37,857 nucleotides of DNA from Actinomycetes bacterium. GTDB lineage: Bacteria; Actinomycetota; Actinomycetes; S36-B12; UBA5976. Below the pieces are notes generated by a model, which searched no databases, was not told where the DNA came from, and saw only the letters and a program-made list of their open reading frames with translations. Position numbers and translations under genes: made by a program. Shown piece after piece: positions 22,937 through 31,349 of the stretch (its first letter is position 1; every line of letters begins with the position of its first letter). The DNA lies in assembly GCA_021814565.1 (NCBI GenBank), contig JAKAIC010000009.1, forward strand, positions 1 through 37,857, in the 5' to 3' direction.

Positions 22937-23688
22937 GCTGCCGCCTCACCCAGATAGGCCACGCGCACTGCGGGATTGTCACGAATACTGGCGGGGTCAC
23001 CCTCGGCGATGAGTCGGCCGGCATCAAGCACGTAGATGTGATCGCACACGCCCATGACGAAGTCCATGTGGTGCTCCACCACCAGCACGCTGCGTTCGGG
23101 TTTCATGGCACGCACCAAGGTGGACAACTCCGCGATATCGGCGGCCGAGATCCCACCCGCCGGTTCGTCGAGCATCACCAGTTCCGGGTCGGACATCAGA
23201 GCACGCGCCAGTGCCACGCGTTTACGAGTCGGGTACGGAAGATCGGCAGGCATGCGCAAGGCGGCATCTGCGACACCGAACTGCTCGAGCAGGGACTGCG
23301 CCCGTCCCTGCAACTCCCTGTCCCGGCGGCGCATGCGCGGTGACGACAGGAAGGAGCCGGCACCGGTGTGCTGCTCGCGCTGCGCGCCCAGCACCACGTT
23401 CTGCAACACATTCAGGGAGTCGAAGAGGCCCACCGCCTGCAGGGTGCGCGCGATACCGGCACCCGCAAGATCGTGCGGCTGCCACTGTTGCCTGCGGCCG
23501 CGCCACTCGATGTGACCGGCGGTCGGCGCCACGAATCCGCTGATGACGTTGAACACGGTCGTCTTGCCTGCGCCATTGGGACCGATCAGTCCCACGATGC
23601 GGCCCTCGGGGACATCAAGGGAGACATCGTCGAGGATCTGCAATCCTCCGATGCGTACCGAGATGCCGCTGACGCGGAGCAAGGACAT
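22933..23688 (-). CDS. livG: Branched-chain amino acid-type ABC ATPase (LivG-like)
   Basis: The 251-aa first gene of the operon, the ATPase paired with LivF. Walker A is GPNGAGKTTVFNVISG (about 36-51), Walker B is LVMLDEPAGGIS, and the switch region is VLVVEHHMDFVMGVCDHIYVLDAG, typical of LivG. The signature loop reads YPTRKRVALARAL, lacking the glycine of the usual YGQQRRLEIARA, so this half of the ATPase pair is slightly atypical. ATG 23688 is chosen because TACGGT lies 7 nt upstream; the GTG at 23697 lies inside that spacing. Confidence 0.92.
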   Translation of the reverse strand: MSLLRVSGISVRIGGLQILDDVSLDVPEGRIVGLIGPNGAGKTTVFNVISGFVAPTAGHIEWRGRRQQWQPHDLAGAGIARTLQAVGLFDSLNVLQNVVLGAQREQHTGAGSFLSSPRMRRRDRELQGRAQSLLEQFGVADAALRMPADLPYPTRKRVALARALMSDPELVMLDEPAGGISAADIAELSTLVRAMKPERSVLVVEHHMDFVMGVCDHIYVLDAGRLIAEGDPASIRDNPAVRVAYLGEAAA

Positions 23689-23695
23689 GCCGCGC

Positions 23696-23723
23696 ACCGT
23701 ACTTGGCGGGTGGAGGCGGGCAA
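23696..23723 (-). promoter_or_regulatory. Promoter of the liv operon
   Basis: The minus strand has TTGCCC (23723-23718), a 16-bp spacer, TACGGT (23701-23696), then 7 nt and the livG ATG. This gives a leaderless start. The operon runs through livG, livF, livH, livM, the livK-like gene and the hydrolase. Confidence 0.5.
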
Positions 23724-23870
23724 AGGCTTTAGGTCAGATGACGATGCAACAGGTCCCCCCGCGCCCACGAACGGCTTGCGGCGCCCGCTTGGGCCTTCCT
23801 CCCATTGCCAGTTGGCAGCGGCAGGTCTTGGATGGCCCCGTCAGCGTTGCGCTACCGGTAAGGGGCCGCC

Positions 23871-24314
23871 ATGCCGCGCATCACGGGGTCCGTCGATATC
23901 GAACGTCCCATCGTCGAGGTCTTCGATTTCGTCGCGGACGAGGAACATGAACCGTTGTACAACACGCAGATGTTGTCCGCTCGCCGATCAGGCACCGGGC
24001 CCATCGGCGTCGGCGCCAGCTTCCACGTGGTGGTTCAGGGTGTGGGCGGCAAGTCGGAGATGGACATCACCTACATCGAGTACGAGCGCCCTAGGCTCCT
24101 CACCTCCGTCACGCAGGTCGGCGGCATGGAGATTGCCGGGTCGCTGCGCTTCGAGGAGCTTGGCGATGTGACACGGATGCATTGGAACTGGGACATCCGG
24201 CCGCACGGGGTCATGTCGGCCTTCGGACCAGTGATCACCTGGCAGGGCCGACGGCAGGAGGAGCGCATCTGGCACTCGCTGAAGCGTTATCTGGAGGCCA
24301 GCGCGGGCTCCTGA
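23871..24314 (+). CDS. SRPBCC-family protein
   Basis: A cytoplasmic protein of 147 aa with the START/Bet v1-like helix-grip fold: ITGSVDIERPIVEVFDFVADEEHEPLYN (about 4-31) is the typical opening strand and helices, and QEERIWHSLKRYLEAS the closing long helix. The family binds hydrophobic ligands or acts as cyclases/aromatases. No ligand can be named. AAGGGG lies 7 nt before the ATG. It is divergent from livG and 42 nt upstream of msrB, with which it may share a transcript, although msrB has its own possible promoter. Confidence 0.85.
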   Translation: MPRITGSVDIERPIVEVFDFVADEEHEPLYNTQMLSARRSGTGPIGVGASFHVVVQGVGGKSEMDITYIEYERPRLLTSVTQVGGMEIAGSLRFEELGDVTRMHWNWDIRPHGVMSAFGPVITWQGRRQEERIWHSLKRYLEASAGS

Positions 24315-24341
24315 GGAGCGGGGAATGAGCGCCCAGCACGG

Positions 24342-24347
24342 TACGTT
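24342..24347 (+). promoter_or_regulatory. Possible -10 of msrB
   Basis: TACGTT is followed by 9 nt and the ATG at 24357, giving a leader of only 2-3 nt. No Shine-Dalgarno lies between. Confidence 0.35.
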
Positions 24348-24356
24348 GCAACGACT

Positions 24357-24761
24357 ATGACCTACGAAGTGCAACGTTCGCCCGAGGAGTGGCGCCGCAT
24401 TCTCGGCCCTGACGCCTTCCGCGTGCTGCGCGAGGCGGCGACCGAGCCAGCTTGGACCGGTGAGTTGCTCGAGGAGCAGCGCGAGGGCCGCTATCGCTGC
24501 GCTGCCTGCGGGAATGAGTTGTTCCGCGCCGGCACCAAGTTCGACTCGCATTGCGGGTGGCCCAGCTTCTACCAAGCGGTCCGTCCGGATGCCGTGGAAC
24601 TGCGCGAGGATCGCTCGCACTTCATGCTGCGCACAGAGGTGCTGTGCGCCAAGTGCGGGTCGCATCTGGGCCATGTCTTCCCCGACGGCTATGGAACACC
24701 CACCGGTGACCGCTACTGCATGAATTCGCTGTCGCTGGAGTTCGAGCCCGACCAGGGCTGA
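24357..24761 (+). CDS. msrB: Peptide methionine (R)-S-oxide reductase MsrB
   Basis: The 134-aa cytoplasmic enzyme reduces methionine-R-sulfoxide in proteins. Both zinc CxxC pairs are present (YRCAACGNELF at about 42-52 and VLCAKCGSHLGHVFPDG at about 96-112), as is the catalytic cysteine in DRYCMNSLSLEF near the C-terminus, with the family residues FDSHCGWPSFY in between. It is full length and stands alone as MsrB, not fused to MsrA. Confidence 0.95.
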   Translation: MTYEVQRSPEEWRRILGPDAFRVLREAATEPAWTGELLEEQREGRYRCAACGNELFRAGTKFDSHCGWPSFYQAVRPDAVELREDRSHFMLRTEVLCAKCGSHLGHVFPDGYGTPTGDRYCMNSLSLEFEPDQG

Positions 24762-24789
24762 GGTACATCATTGCCGGAAGCTGCGGATG

Positions 24790-24827
24790 GGGTGGGCCGG
24801 CCACCCAGGTGACGGAAACACCCGTCA
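24790..24827. terminator. Weak hairpins between msrB and kbl
   Basis: GGGTGG-5-CCACCC (24790-24806) and TGACGG-6-CCGTCA (24810-24827) are two 6-bp stems in the gap between convergent genes. Either could aid termination. Confidence 0.3.
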
Positions 24828-24852
24828 GGCACCGAAGCAGCGCAGCTCTGGA

Positions 24853-26031
24853 TTACTGCTTCCCGCGCGCGTTGACGAAGGCGGCCGCGGCCGTGCGGAT
24901 GTCCTGCTCGCTGTGCGCAGCGGAGACCTGGGTGCGGATGCGCGCCTTGCCCATGGGCACCACCGGGTAAGAGAAGGCCACTGCGTACACACCCTCCGTC
25001 AGCAGGCGTTTGGCGAACTCGGCGGCGGCCACCGCGTCACCGAACATGACCGGCACGATGGGAGTCTCACCCGGCAGCAGGTCGAAACCGGCGTTGCTGA
25101 GCAGTTCGCGGAAGAGCGCCGTATTGCTGCGCAGCCGTTCACGCAGTTCATCCGATTGCGTGAGCATGGCCAACACGGCTCGGGCCGCCCCCACCACCGA
25201 CGGTGGCACACTGTTGGAGAAGAGATAGGGCCGCGCGCGTTGACGCAACAGGGCGACGATTTCCGCACGGGCAGCGATGTAACCACCACTTGCGCCGCCC
25301 AGCGCCTTGCCCAGGGTCCCGCTCAGGATGTCCACACGACTGCCGACACCCGTCAACTCGGGAGTGCCAGCCCCATGCGCTCCCAGATGGCCTACCGCAT
25401 GGGAGTCATCAACCATGACAAGGGCGTCATAGCGCTCGGCCAGGTCACAGATCTCCGGCAGCCTGGCGATGTAGCCATCCATGGAGAACACCCCATCAGT
25501 GACGATGAGTCGCCGCCGCGCGTCCTGCGAGTCACGCAGGCATTGCTCGAGTTCCTGCATGTCCGAGTTGGCGTAGCGGAAGCGCTTGGCCTTGCACAGC
25601 CGGATGCCGTCGATGATGGAGGCGTGGTTGAGTGCGTCGGAGATAACCGCATCCTCCTCGCCCAGCAGCGCCTCGAAGACGCCGCCATTGGCGTCGAAGC
25701 AGGAGCCGAAGAGGATGGCAGCCTCGGTGCCGAGGAAGGCCGACAACTCGACCTCCAGCGCGCGATGGATGTCCTGGGTGCCGCAGATGAAGCGCACGGA
25801 GGCGGTACCGAAACCGTAGGCGTCGAGCACCTGATGTGCCGCAGCGATGACCAGGGGATGGTCAGCGAGGCCCAGGTAGTTGTTGGCGCACATGTTGATG
25901 AGGTCGCGGCCATCCACTCTGATGTGGGCGCCCTGCGGCGAGGTGATCTGACCCTCCTGCTTCCACAGACCGGCTGCGCTGATCTCATCGAGCTGCAGTT
26001 GCAGGGGCTGCTTCCATGATGAGTAGCTCAC
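24853..26031 (-). CDS. kbl: Glycine C-acetyltransferase (2-amino-3-ketobutyrate CoA ligase)
   Basis: The 392-aa PLP enzyme splits 2-amino-3-ketobutyrate with CoA into glycine and acetyl-CoA, the second step of threonine degradation. [11 protein letters not shown] (about 49-59), [34 protein letters not shown] and the PLP lysine in [15 protein letters not shown] identify Kbl within the alpha-oxoamine synthase family. The track uses TTG 26043, but GTG 26031 makes the conventional GTGA overlap with the tdh stop and gives the usual N-terminus [16 protein letters not shown]. It pairs with tdh in one operon. Confidence 0.94.
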   Translation of the reverse strand: MSYSSWKQPLQLQLDEISAAGLWKQEGQITSPQGAHIRVDGRDLINMCANNYLGLADHPLVIAAAHQVLDAYGFGTASVRFICGTQDIHRALEVELSAFLGTEAAILFGSCFDANGGVFEALLGEEDAVISDALNHASIIDGIRLCKAKRFRYANSDMQELEQCLRDSQDARRRLIVTDGVFSMDGYIARLPEICDLAERYDALVMVDDSHAVGHLGAHGAGTPELTGVGSRVDILSGTLGKALGGASGGYIAARAEIVALLRQRARPYLFSNSVPPSVVGAARAVLAMLTQSDELRERLRSNTALFRELLSNAGFDLLPGETPIVPVMFGDAVAAAEFAKRLLTEGVYAVAFSYPVVPMGKARIRTQVSAAHSEQDIRTAAAAFVNARGKQ

Positions 26032-27059
26032 AGTTGCGTCCAATCCATGATGACCTTGCCGGCCTGGCCGCTCCTCGCCACCGCGAAGGCTTCGGTGTGG
26101 TCGGCGGCCGAGAAGCGGTGGGTGATGACACCTGAGATATCAAGACCGGACTGCAGCATGACGGACATGGCGTACCAGGTCTCGTACATCTCGCGACCGT
26201 AGATGCCCTTGATGGTGAGCATGTTGGTGATGGCACGATTCCAGTCCATGGGGGTGGGCTCCGCGAACAGCCCCAACAGCGCCAAGCGTCCGCCGTGGGC
26301 CATGTTGGCAACCATGGAGTTGAGAGCGGCGGCGTGACCGGACATCTCAAGCCCGACATCGAAGCCCTCGGTCATTCCAAGCTCCTGCTGCACCTGCTCA
26401 AGGCTGGTGGTGCGTGTGTCGATGGCGCTGGTGAGACCCATCTTGCGCGCCAGCTCGAGGCGATAGGGATTGATGTCCGTGATGACGACATGGCGAGCGC
26501 CGGCATGACGCACGATCGCCGCAGCCATCAACCCGATGGGGCCGGCGCCGGTGATGAGCACGTCCTCACCCAGCACCTTGTGGCTCAAGGCGGTGTGCGT
26601 GGCATTGCCGAAGGGATCGAAGATGGCCGCGATGTCGAGGTCAATGCCCTCGTGATGCGCCCATACATTGGTCATGGGCAAGGCCACGTACTCGGCGAAG
26701 GCGCCGGGGCGGTCGACACCGAGACCTGCGGTGTGCGCACAGAGGTGCCGGCGACCGGCCATGCAGTTGCGGCACCGGCCGCAGGTGAGGTGGCCTTCGC
26801 CGCTCACGATCTGGCCCGGGTGGAAGTCATTGACATTGCTGCCCACCTGCACCACTTCGCCCACGAATTCGTGGCCGATCACCAGCGCTGGCTTGATGTG
26901 CTCCTGTGCCCAGGCATCCCATGATTCGATGTGCAGGTCGGTGCCGCAGATGCCGGTTCGCAGCACCTTGATGAGCACGTCGTTGATGCCGATGACCGGA
27001 TCCGGGACCTCGATGATGTCGAGACCGGGAGCGGCCTGGGTCTTCGCAAGTGCGCGCAT
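26028..27059 (-). CDS. tdh: L-threonine 3-dehydrogenase
   Basis: The 343-aa zinc-dependent medium-chain dehydrogenase oxidises threonine to 2-amino-3-ketobutyrate with NAD+. The catalytic zinc Cys is in GICGTDLHI (about 37-45) with GHEFVGEV nearby. The structural zinc lobe is [15 protein letters not shown] (about 93-107). The nucleotide loop is [20 protein letters not shown] site stands 7 nt before ATG 27059. It overlaps kbl by 4 nt, and together the genes convert threonine to glycine and acetyl-CoA. Confidence 0.95.
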   Translation of the reverse strand: MRALAKTQAAPGLDIIEVPDPVIGINDVLIKVLRTGICGTDLHIESWDAWAQEHIKPALVIGHEFVGEVVQVGSNVNDFHPGQIVSGEGHLTCGRCRNCMAGRRHLCAHTAGLGVDRPGAFAEYVALPMTNVWAHHEGIDLDIAAIFDPFGNATHTALSHKVLGEDVLITGAGPIGLMAAAIVRHAGARHVVITDINPYRLELARKMGLTSAIDTRTTSLEQVQQELGMTEGFDVGLEMSGHAAALNSMVANMAHGGRLALLGLFAEPTPMDWNRAITNMLTIKGIYGREMYETWYAMSVMLQSGLDISGVITHRFSAADHTEAFAVARSGQAGKVIMDWTQL

Positions 27060-27162
27060 GTGAATACCTCCGGGGTACGGGTTTCACAGTACGCCCGCAG
27101 GCAGTGCCGGGGCTCGCTCCGCCACCGCTCGCAGCCACCCACAGGCGTCCTGCCGAATCGGG

Positions 27163-28635
27163 TCAGAGAGTGAAGACGGTGCGATGCCACGCCTTCTGGC
27201 GTTCACCGGTGATGTCAAGCATGACGTGCTTGATGGCCGTGTACTCCTCGAAGGAGTAGGTCGACATGTCCTTGCCGAATCCCGACTGCTTGACACCGCC
27301 GTGCGGCATCTCGCTGATGATGGGGATGTGGTCGTTCACCCAGACGCAGCCGGACTGGATCTCGCGTGATCCGCGCAGTGCCCGGAACACATCCGTCGTC
27401 CACACGGAGGCCGCCAGCCCGTAGACGGTGTCATTGGCCAGCCGCAGCGCCTCATCGTCCGTGTCGACGGGCGTGACCGTGAGCACCGGCCCGAATATCT
27501 CCTCCCGGAAGACCTCCATGCCCGGCTCCACGTCGGCGATCAGTGTCGGCGTGAAATACGCGCCTGCGGAGAGTGCACCTACAGGCATGGTTCCGCCGGT
27601 CACCACCCGCGCATAGGCGCGTGCCCGTTGCACGAATCCCGCGACTGCCTCCCGGTGTTTCATGGATACCAGCGGACCCATGTCCGTGGCCGGGTCCTCG
27701 GTGGGTCCCAGTCGCACCCGTTCGTAGAGCTCCGCCACCCCGGCCACGAACTGCTCGTACAACGAGCGATGCACGATGGCCCGGGTGGCAGCCGTGCAGT
27801 CCTGTCCACTGTTGATAAGGCTGGCGGCGACGGCGCCATGGATGGCCGCCTCCAGATCTGCATCATCGAAGACCACGAAGGGCGCCTTGCCCCCCAGTTC
27901 CAGGTGAACGCGCTTAGCGGTGCCCGCAGCGGCGTCGAGCACCCGACGCCCGACGCTGGTGGAGCCGGTGAAGGAGAGCATGCTGACCTCCGGGTGATGC
28001 AGCAATGCTTCCCCCGCCACCACACCGGAACCGACAATGACATTGAAGACGCCGGCCGGGAGCCCGGCTTCGTGCGCCACCTCGGCGAACAAGGTGGACG
28101 TGAGCGGGGTGATCTCCGCGGGCTTGAGCACGACAGCGTTGCCTGCCGCCACCGCCGGCAGCATCTTCCAGGCCGCCATCTGCAGTGGGTAATTCCAGGG
28201 CGCGATGGAGCCGATGACCCCGATCGCCTCCCGGCGGATCATGGAGGTGTGATTCGGCGAGTATTCGGCAGCCGCCTTGCCGTCGAGGTTGCGTGCCGCA
28301 CCGGCGAAGAAGTCGACGTTGTCGATCGTGCCGGGCACATCGAACTCACGGGCCAGCCGGATGGGCTTACCGGCCTGACGGCTCTCCAGCGATGCGAACT
28401 CCTCCGCACGATCCGACAGCTGCTGCGTGAAGCGACGTAGCACCGCTGAGCGCTCGCCTGGGGTCGCACGCGACCAGTCGCCGAAGGCACCGCGGGCCGC
28501 GCGAACGGCCGCATCCACTTCGTCGGGGCCGGCCTCGTCGATCTCGACGATGCACTCACCGTTGGAGGGATCGATGACCTGCCTGCTGCGTCCCGTCGCG
28601 GAGCGGGTGCGACGGCCGTTGATGAACTGGTGCAT
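27163..28635 (-). CDS. NAD-dependent aldehyde dehydrogenase (aminobutyraldehyde/betaine aldehyde type)
   Basis: The 490-aa cytoplasmic enzyme oxidises an aldehyde to the acid. The catalytic Glu is in LELGGKAPFVVFDDADLEA and the Cys nucleophile in INSGQDCTAATR. The C-terminal VNDHIPIISEMPHGGVKQSGFGKDMSTYSFEEYTAIKHVM is typical of gamma-aminobutyraldehyde dehydrogenases, so an omega-amino aldehyde is a reasonable guess. It starts at ATG 28635, 17 nt after the stop of the ROK kinase gene, as the last member of the iolC-iolB-ROK-ALDH run. Why such an enzyme should travel with inositol genes is not obvious. A different aldehyde substrate is possible. Confidence 0.88.
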   Translation of the reverse strand: MHQFINGRRTRSATGRSRQVIDPSNGECIVEIDEAGPDEVDAAVRAARGAFGDWSRATPGERSAVLRRFTQQLSDRAEEFASLESRQAGKPIRLAREFDVPGTIDNVDFFAGAARNLDGKAAAEYSPNHTSMIRREAIGVIGSIAPWNYPLQMAAWKMLPAVAAGNAVVLKPAEITPLTSTLFAEVAHEAGLPAGVFNVIVGSGVVAGEALLHHPEVSMLSFTGSTSVGRRVLDAAAGTAKRVHLELGGKAPFVVFDDADLEAAIHGAVAASLINSGQDCTAATRAIVHRSLYEQFVAGVAELYERVRLGPTEDPATDMGPLVSMKHREAVAGFVQRARAYARVVTGGTMPVGALSAGAYFTPTLIADVEPGMEVFREEIFGPVLTVTPVDTDDEALRLANDTVYGLAASVWTTDVFRALRGSREIQSGCVWVNDHIPIISEMPHGGVKQSGFGKDMSTYSFEEYTAIKHVMLDITGERQKAWHRTVFTL

Positions 28636-28652
28636 GCGGACTCTGCTCTCCC

Positions 28653-29405
28653 TCACTCCGGCACATGCATGTGCCAGGCGCGGACGCCACCGATGATGCC
28701 GGCACTGTTGGGAACGATGACGACGTCGTCACCCATGCGGCGAACCAGCTCGGGAGTGATGAGACGTGAGTTGCCACCGCCCAGGTACAGGCGATCCCAG
28801 AGGAACACAGGACGCAGGCGCTCAACCATGACACGGATGCGGCGGGACCAGAAGAGATCCCCGATGCGGCGGTGCTCGGTTTCACCGATCCACTCGTCGT
28901 ACGTGGTGGCGGCACGCACGGGCGCGTGCGACAGCTCGATGTGCGGCGCCAGGGTGCCGCCGTCGAACATGGCGCAGCCCAGGCCGGTCCCCAGCGTGAG
29001 CACCAGTTCAAGGCCGGCACCGGTGACGACACCGGCCCCATGGACCTCGGCATCGTTGAGGACGAGTGCCGGTACACCCGATGCGTTCTGCAGCGTGCTC
29101 CGTACGTCGAAGCCGTCCCACGCCTGTGCCAGGGCTGGGTCGCGTCGGGTGAAGGGGCCGCGGACGTTGATGTAGTGCGGCGTGTGGATGACCACGCCGT
29201 GGCGGATCATGCCCGGCATGCCCACCGTCATGCGGTCGGCTGCGGGTAGCTGCTTGCTGATGCCCACGAGCGTCGAGACGAAGCGTTCAGGGCTGAGGGG
29301 ATAGGGAGTCTCGATCCGCACCTGGTGTGCGCGCATGGTGCCGCTCTCGTCCAGCACGGACGCCTTGATGAAGGAACCGCCACAATCGATGGAAAGAGTG
29401 ATCAC
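28653..29405 (-). CDS. ROK-family kinase, polyphosphate-glucokinase-like
   Basis: A sugar kinase of 250 aa with the short ROK layout of actinobacterial polyphosphate glucokinase. The phosphate-1 loop is LSIDCGGSFIKASVLD (about 4-19), the sugar-binding Asp is in PALVLNDAEVHGAG, and the phosphate-2 loop is LVLTLGTGLGCAMFDGG. It lacks the zinc-cysteine motif of larger ROK proteins and has no DNA-binding domain, so it is an enzyme. It lies 9 nt after iolB and is clearly in the iol operon. Substrate could be glucose or an inositol-derived sugar. Confidence 0.8.
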   Translation of the reverse strand: MITLSIDCGGSFIKASVLDESGTMRAHQVRIETPYPLSPERFVSTLVGISKQLPAADRMTVGMPGMIRHGVVIHTPHYINVRGPFTRRDPALAQAWDGFDVRSTLQNASGVPALVLNDAEVHGAGVVTGAGLELVLTLGTGLGCAMFDGGTLAPHIELSHAPVRAATTYDEWIGETEHRRIGDLFWSRRIRVMVERLRPVFLWDRLYLGGGNSRLITPELVRRMGDDVVIVPNSAGIIGGVRAWHMHVPE

Positions 29406-29414
29406 AGGGCGAGC

Positions 29415-30281
29415 CTATTTCGCGCCCGGTCCGTACAGCGGCAGCCGGGGATCGATCTCCTGCGTCTCCCAGGTGCCGCGGATCCAGCCGTGCGCCGGAT
29501 CGTCACAGAAGCGCCAGGCCCTCTCCTCGCCGGGACCAGCCATGACATTGAGGTAGTACAGGTCGTATCCGGGGGGCGCGATGGAGGGGCCGTGCCAGCC
29601 GTGCGGCACCAACACCACATCACCGGACCGCACCTCCTCCATGACGTCGATGGGGCGTTCGGGGTCGGTGCTGTAGACACGTTGGTAGCCCATGCCCACG
29701 CTCGAATCGCTACCGGAGACCTCGTAGTAGTAGATCTCCTCCAACTGTGTTTCGTTCTCGTGTTCCTCGTCGTGCTTGTGCGGCGGATAGGAGGACCAGT
29801 TGCCGCCGGGCGTCAGCACTTCCACTGCGATCATGCGATCAGCATCGAAGGAAGAGGGAGTGCAGAAGTTGTTCACCTGCCTGGAACTGTTTCCGGCGCC
29901 ACGCAATTCGATGGGCACTGCAGCCGCCGCTTGGTAGCGGGTCGGGAGAGTCCGCTGGGCACGAGCGAAGGGGAAGGCGAAGCGCCCACCCGTTGCACTG
30001 GTCACGATTGCCTCGCTTCCCACACCGACGTACAGGAAGTCCGTGGGCGCGCTGAACACATTCACGCGGCCGGTCAGATCGAAGCTCTCATCCCCCACGC
30101 GCACCTGACAGGATCCAGCCAAGGGCAGCACGATGAACTCGGTCCCCTCGGACCTGAAGCGCGTGGAATCGCCGGGGGCAAGATCCACGACTCGCAGACC
30201 CGACCAGCCCCAGCCGGCATTGTCGGGGTCGATGTCCGTTACGACACCCTGCCCGGCGGGACGGAAGTACTGACTGCTCAT
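29415..30281 (-). CDS. iolB: 5-deoxy-glucuronate isomerase
   Basis: The 288-aa bicupin converts 5-deoxy-glucuronate to 2-deoxy-5-keto-gluconate in myo-inositol degradation. The metal-binding motif PPHKHDEEHENETQLEEIYYYEV (about 164-186) supplies His, His and Glu, with a later His in VPHGWHGPSIAPPGYDLYYLNVMAG, which is the IolB signature. The length is normal. ATG 30281 lies 4 nt after the iolC stop, and the GAGG used for initiation lies in the end of iolC. Confidence 0.95.
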   Translation of the reverse strand: MSSQYFRPAGQGVVTDIDPDNAGWGWSGLRVVDLAPGDSTRFRSEGTEFIVLPLAGSCQVRVGDESFDLTGRVNVFSAPTDFLYVGVGSEAIVTSATGGRFAFPFARAQRTLPTRYQAAAAVPIELRGAGNSSRQVNNFCTPSSFDADRMIAVEVLTPGGNWSSYPPHKHDEEHENETQLEEIYYYEVSGSDSSVGMGYQRVYSTDPERPIDVMEEVRSGDVVLVPHGWHGPSIAPPGYDLYYLNVMAGPGEERAWRFCDDPAHGWIRGTWETQEIDPRLPLYGPGAK

Positions 30282-30285
30282 GGAA

Positions 30286-31254
30286 CTACCTCATATCCGT
30301 GACAGCGGTCGGGCCGCTGAGCAGGGCCTGCTCGACTTCGCCCAAGCCGGGCATGGCGTTTGCGCACTCCAGGCGGCTGGCGACCAGCGCACCGGCGGCA
30401 CTTGCGAAACGCAACATGCGCTCCAGCGGCCAGCCCGCGAGCAGCGCATGGCAGATGGCGCCGCCGAAAGCGTCGCCCGCACCCAGACCGTTCACGACCT
30501 CCACTTGCATGGCGGGCACCATGACGGTATCCGTGCTCGTCATGCCCAGGGCCCCGAGCGGCCCCTGCTTGACGATGGCAAGTTCTACACCGGCGTCCAG
30601 CAGCGAGCGGGCTGCGGCAATGGGGTTGGTCTCACCGGTGGCGAGCGCACACTCCTCCACATTGCCGATGGCCACCGTGGCTCGGGGCAAGGCGCGCTGC
30701 ACTTCCCGCTCGGCCTCCTCGCGCGAACGCCAGAAGCGGGCGCGGTAGTCGAGATCCAGCACCGTGTTGGCCTTGTGCCCTCGTGCCCTCCAGGCAGCCT
30801 GATGCGCCTCGCGGCTGGGCTCCTGCGCGAGCCCGGTGAGCGTGCTCCAGTACACGCCCGCGGACTCGATGGCAGCAATGTCGAGTTCGTCAGCGCGGAT
30901 CTGGAAGTAGGGCAAGGGCCCGGATTGGTAGAAGTAGAGAGGGAAGTCGTCAGGCGGGAACAACTCGCAGAAGGTCACCGGCGTCTGCATGCCCTCTACG
31001 GGTGTGGCGTAGCGGGGGCTCACTCCGAAGCGCTCCAGCTCACTGCGCACGAACCTGCCGAAGCCATCCGCGCCGGTCCGTGTGACGATGGCAGTGCTGT
31101 GACCAAGGCGAGCAGCAGCCACCGCCACATTTGTGGCCGAGCCACCCAGGAACTTGCCGAAGGAGGCGATGGCATCCAAACCCAAACCGGTTTGCAGGGG
31201 ATACATGTCGATGCTGACGCGACCGAGACAGACCACCTCGAATCGCTCGCTCAC
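30286..31254 (-). CDS. iolC: 5-dehydro-2-deoxygluconokinase
   Basis: The 322-aa PfkB-family kinase phosphorylates 2-deoxy-5-keto-gluconate at C6. The N-terminal GKFLGGSATNVAVAAARLG (about 33-51) and the catalytic NGLGAGDAFGGAICHAL near the C-terminus are the two PfkB signatures, and CLGRVSIDMYPLQTG is typical of IolC. There is no fused DUF2090 aldolase domain, as found in some proteobacterial IolC proteins. The start is GTG 31254, 7 nt after the -10 hexamer. It is first in the iolC-iolB-ROK-ALDH run and divergent from the GntR gene. Confidence 0.94.
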   Translation of the reverse strand: MSERFEVVCLGRVSIDMYPLQTGLGLDAIASFGKFLGGSATNVAVAAARLGHSTAIVTRTGADGFGRFVRSELERFGVSPRYATPVEGMQTPVTFCELFPPDDFPLYFYQSGPLPYFQIRADELDIAAIESAGVYWSTLTGLAQEPSREAHQAAWRARGHKANTVLDLDYRARFWRSREEAEREVQRALPRATVAIGNVEECALATGETNPIAAARSLLDAGVELAIVKQGPLGALGMTSTDTVMVPAMQVEVVNGLGAGDAFGGAICHALLAGWPLERMLRFASAAGALVASRLECANAMPGLGEVEQALLSGPTAVTDMR

Positions 31255-31315
31255 GACGGGGAGTCTGCCCGTCGGCTGATGTGAGTGTCAACGAGAACTC
31301 CTAATGTCCGGTCAT
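31255..31315 (-). promoter_or_regulatory. iolC promoter and candidate GntR operators
   Basis: On the minus strand a perfect TTGACA (31291-31286), an 18-bp spacer and CAGACT (31267-31262) stand 7 nt before the GTG, implying a leaderless iolC transcript. The 7-bp inverted repeat CGACGGG-7-CCCGTCG (31254-31274) covers the -10. Further upstream ATGTCCGGTCAT (31304-31315), palindromic at 10 of 12 positions, lies between the two divergent promoters. Both are candidate sites for the adjacent GntR protein. Confidence 0.55.
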
Positions 31316-31337
31316 ATGCTCAACCGAGCCAAGGCGG

Positions 31338-31343
31338 TAGGTT
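31338..31343 (+). promoter_or_regulatory. Leaderless -10 element of the GntR gene
   Basis: TAGGTT is followed by exactly 6 nt (gtgcag) and ATG 31350. The GTG used by the ORF track is the first of these six bases. Confidence 0.6.
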
Positions 31344-31349
31344 GTGCAG

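Noticed and set aside
24787-26019. 410-aa plus-strand ORF opposite kbl
   Set aside because: Shadow of kbl, which has all PLP-enzyme motifs on the minus strand.
29325-31284. Large plus-strand ORFs (325 and 334 aa) opposite iolB and iolC
   Set aside because: Antisense shadows of well-identified iol genes.
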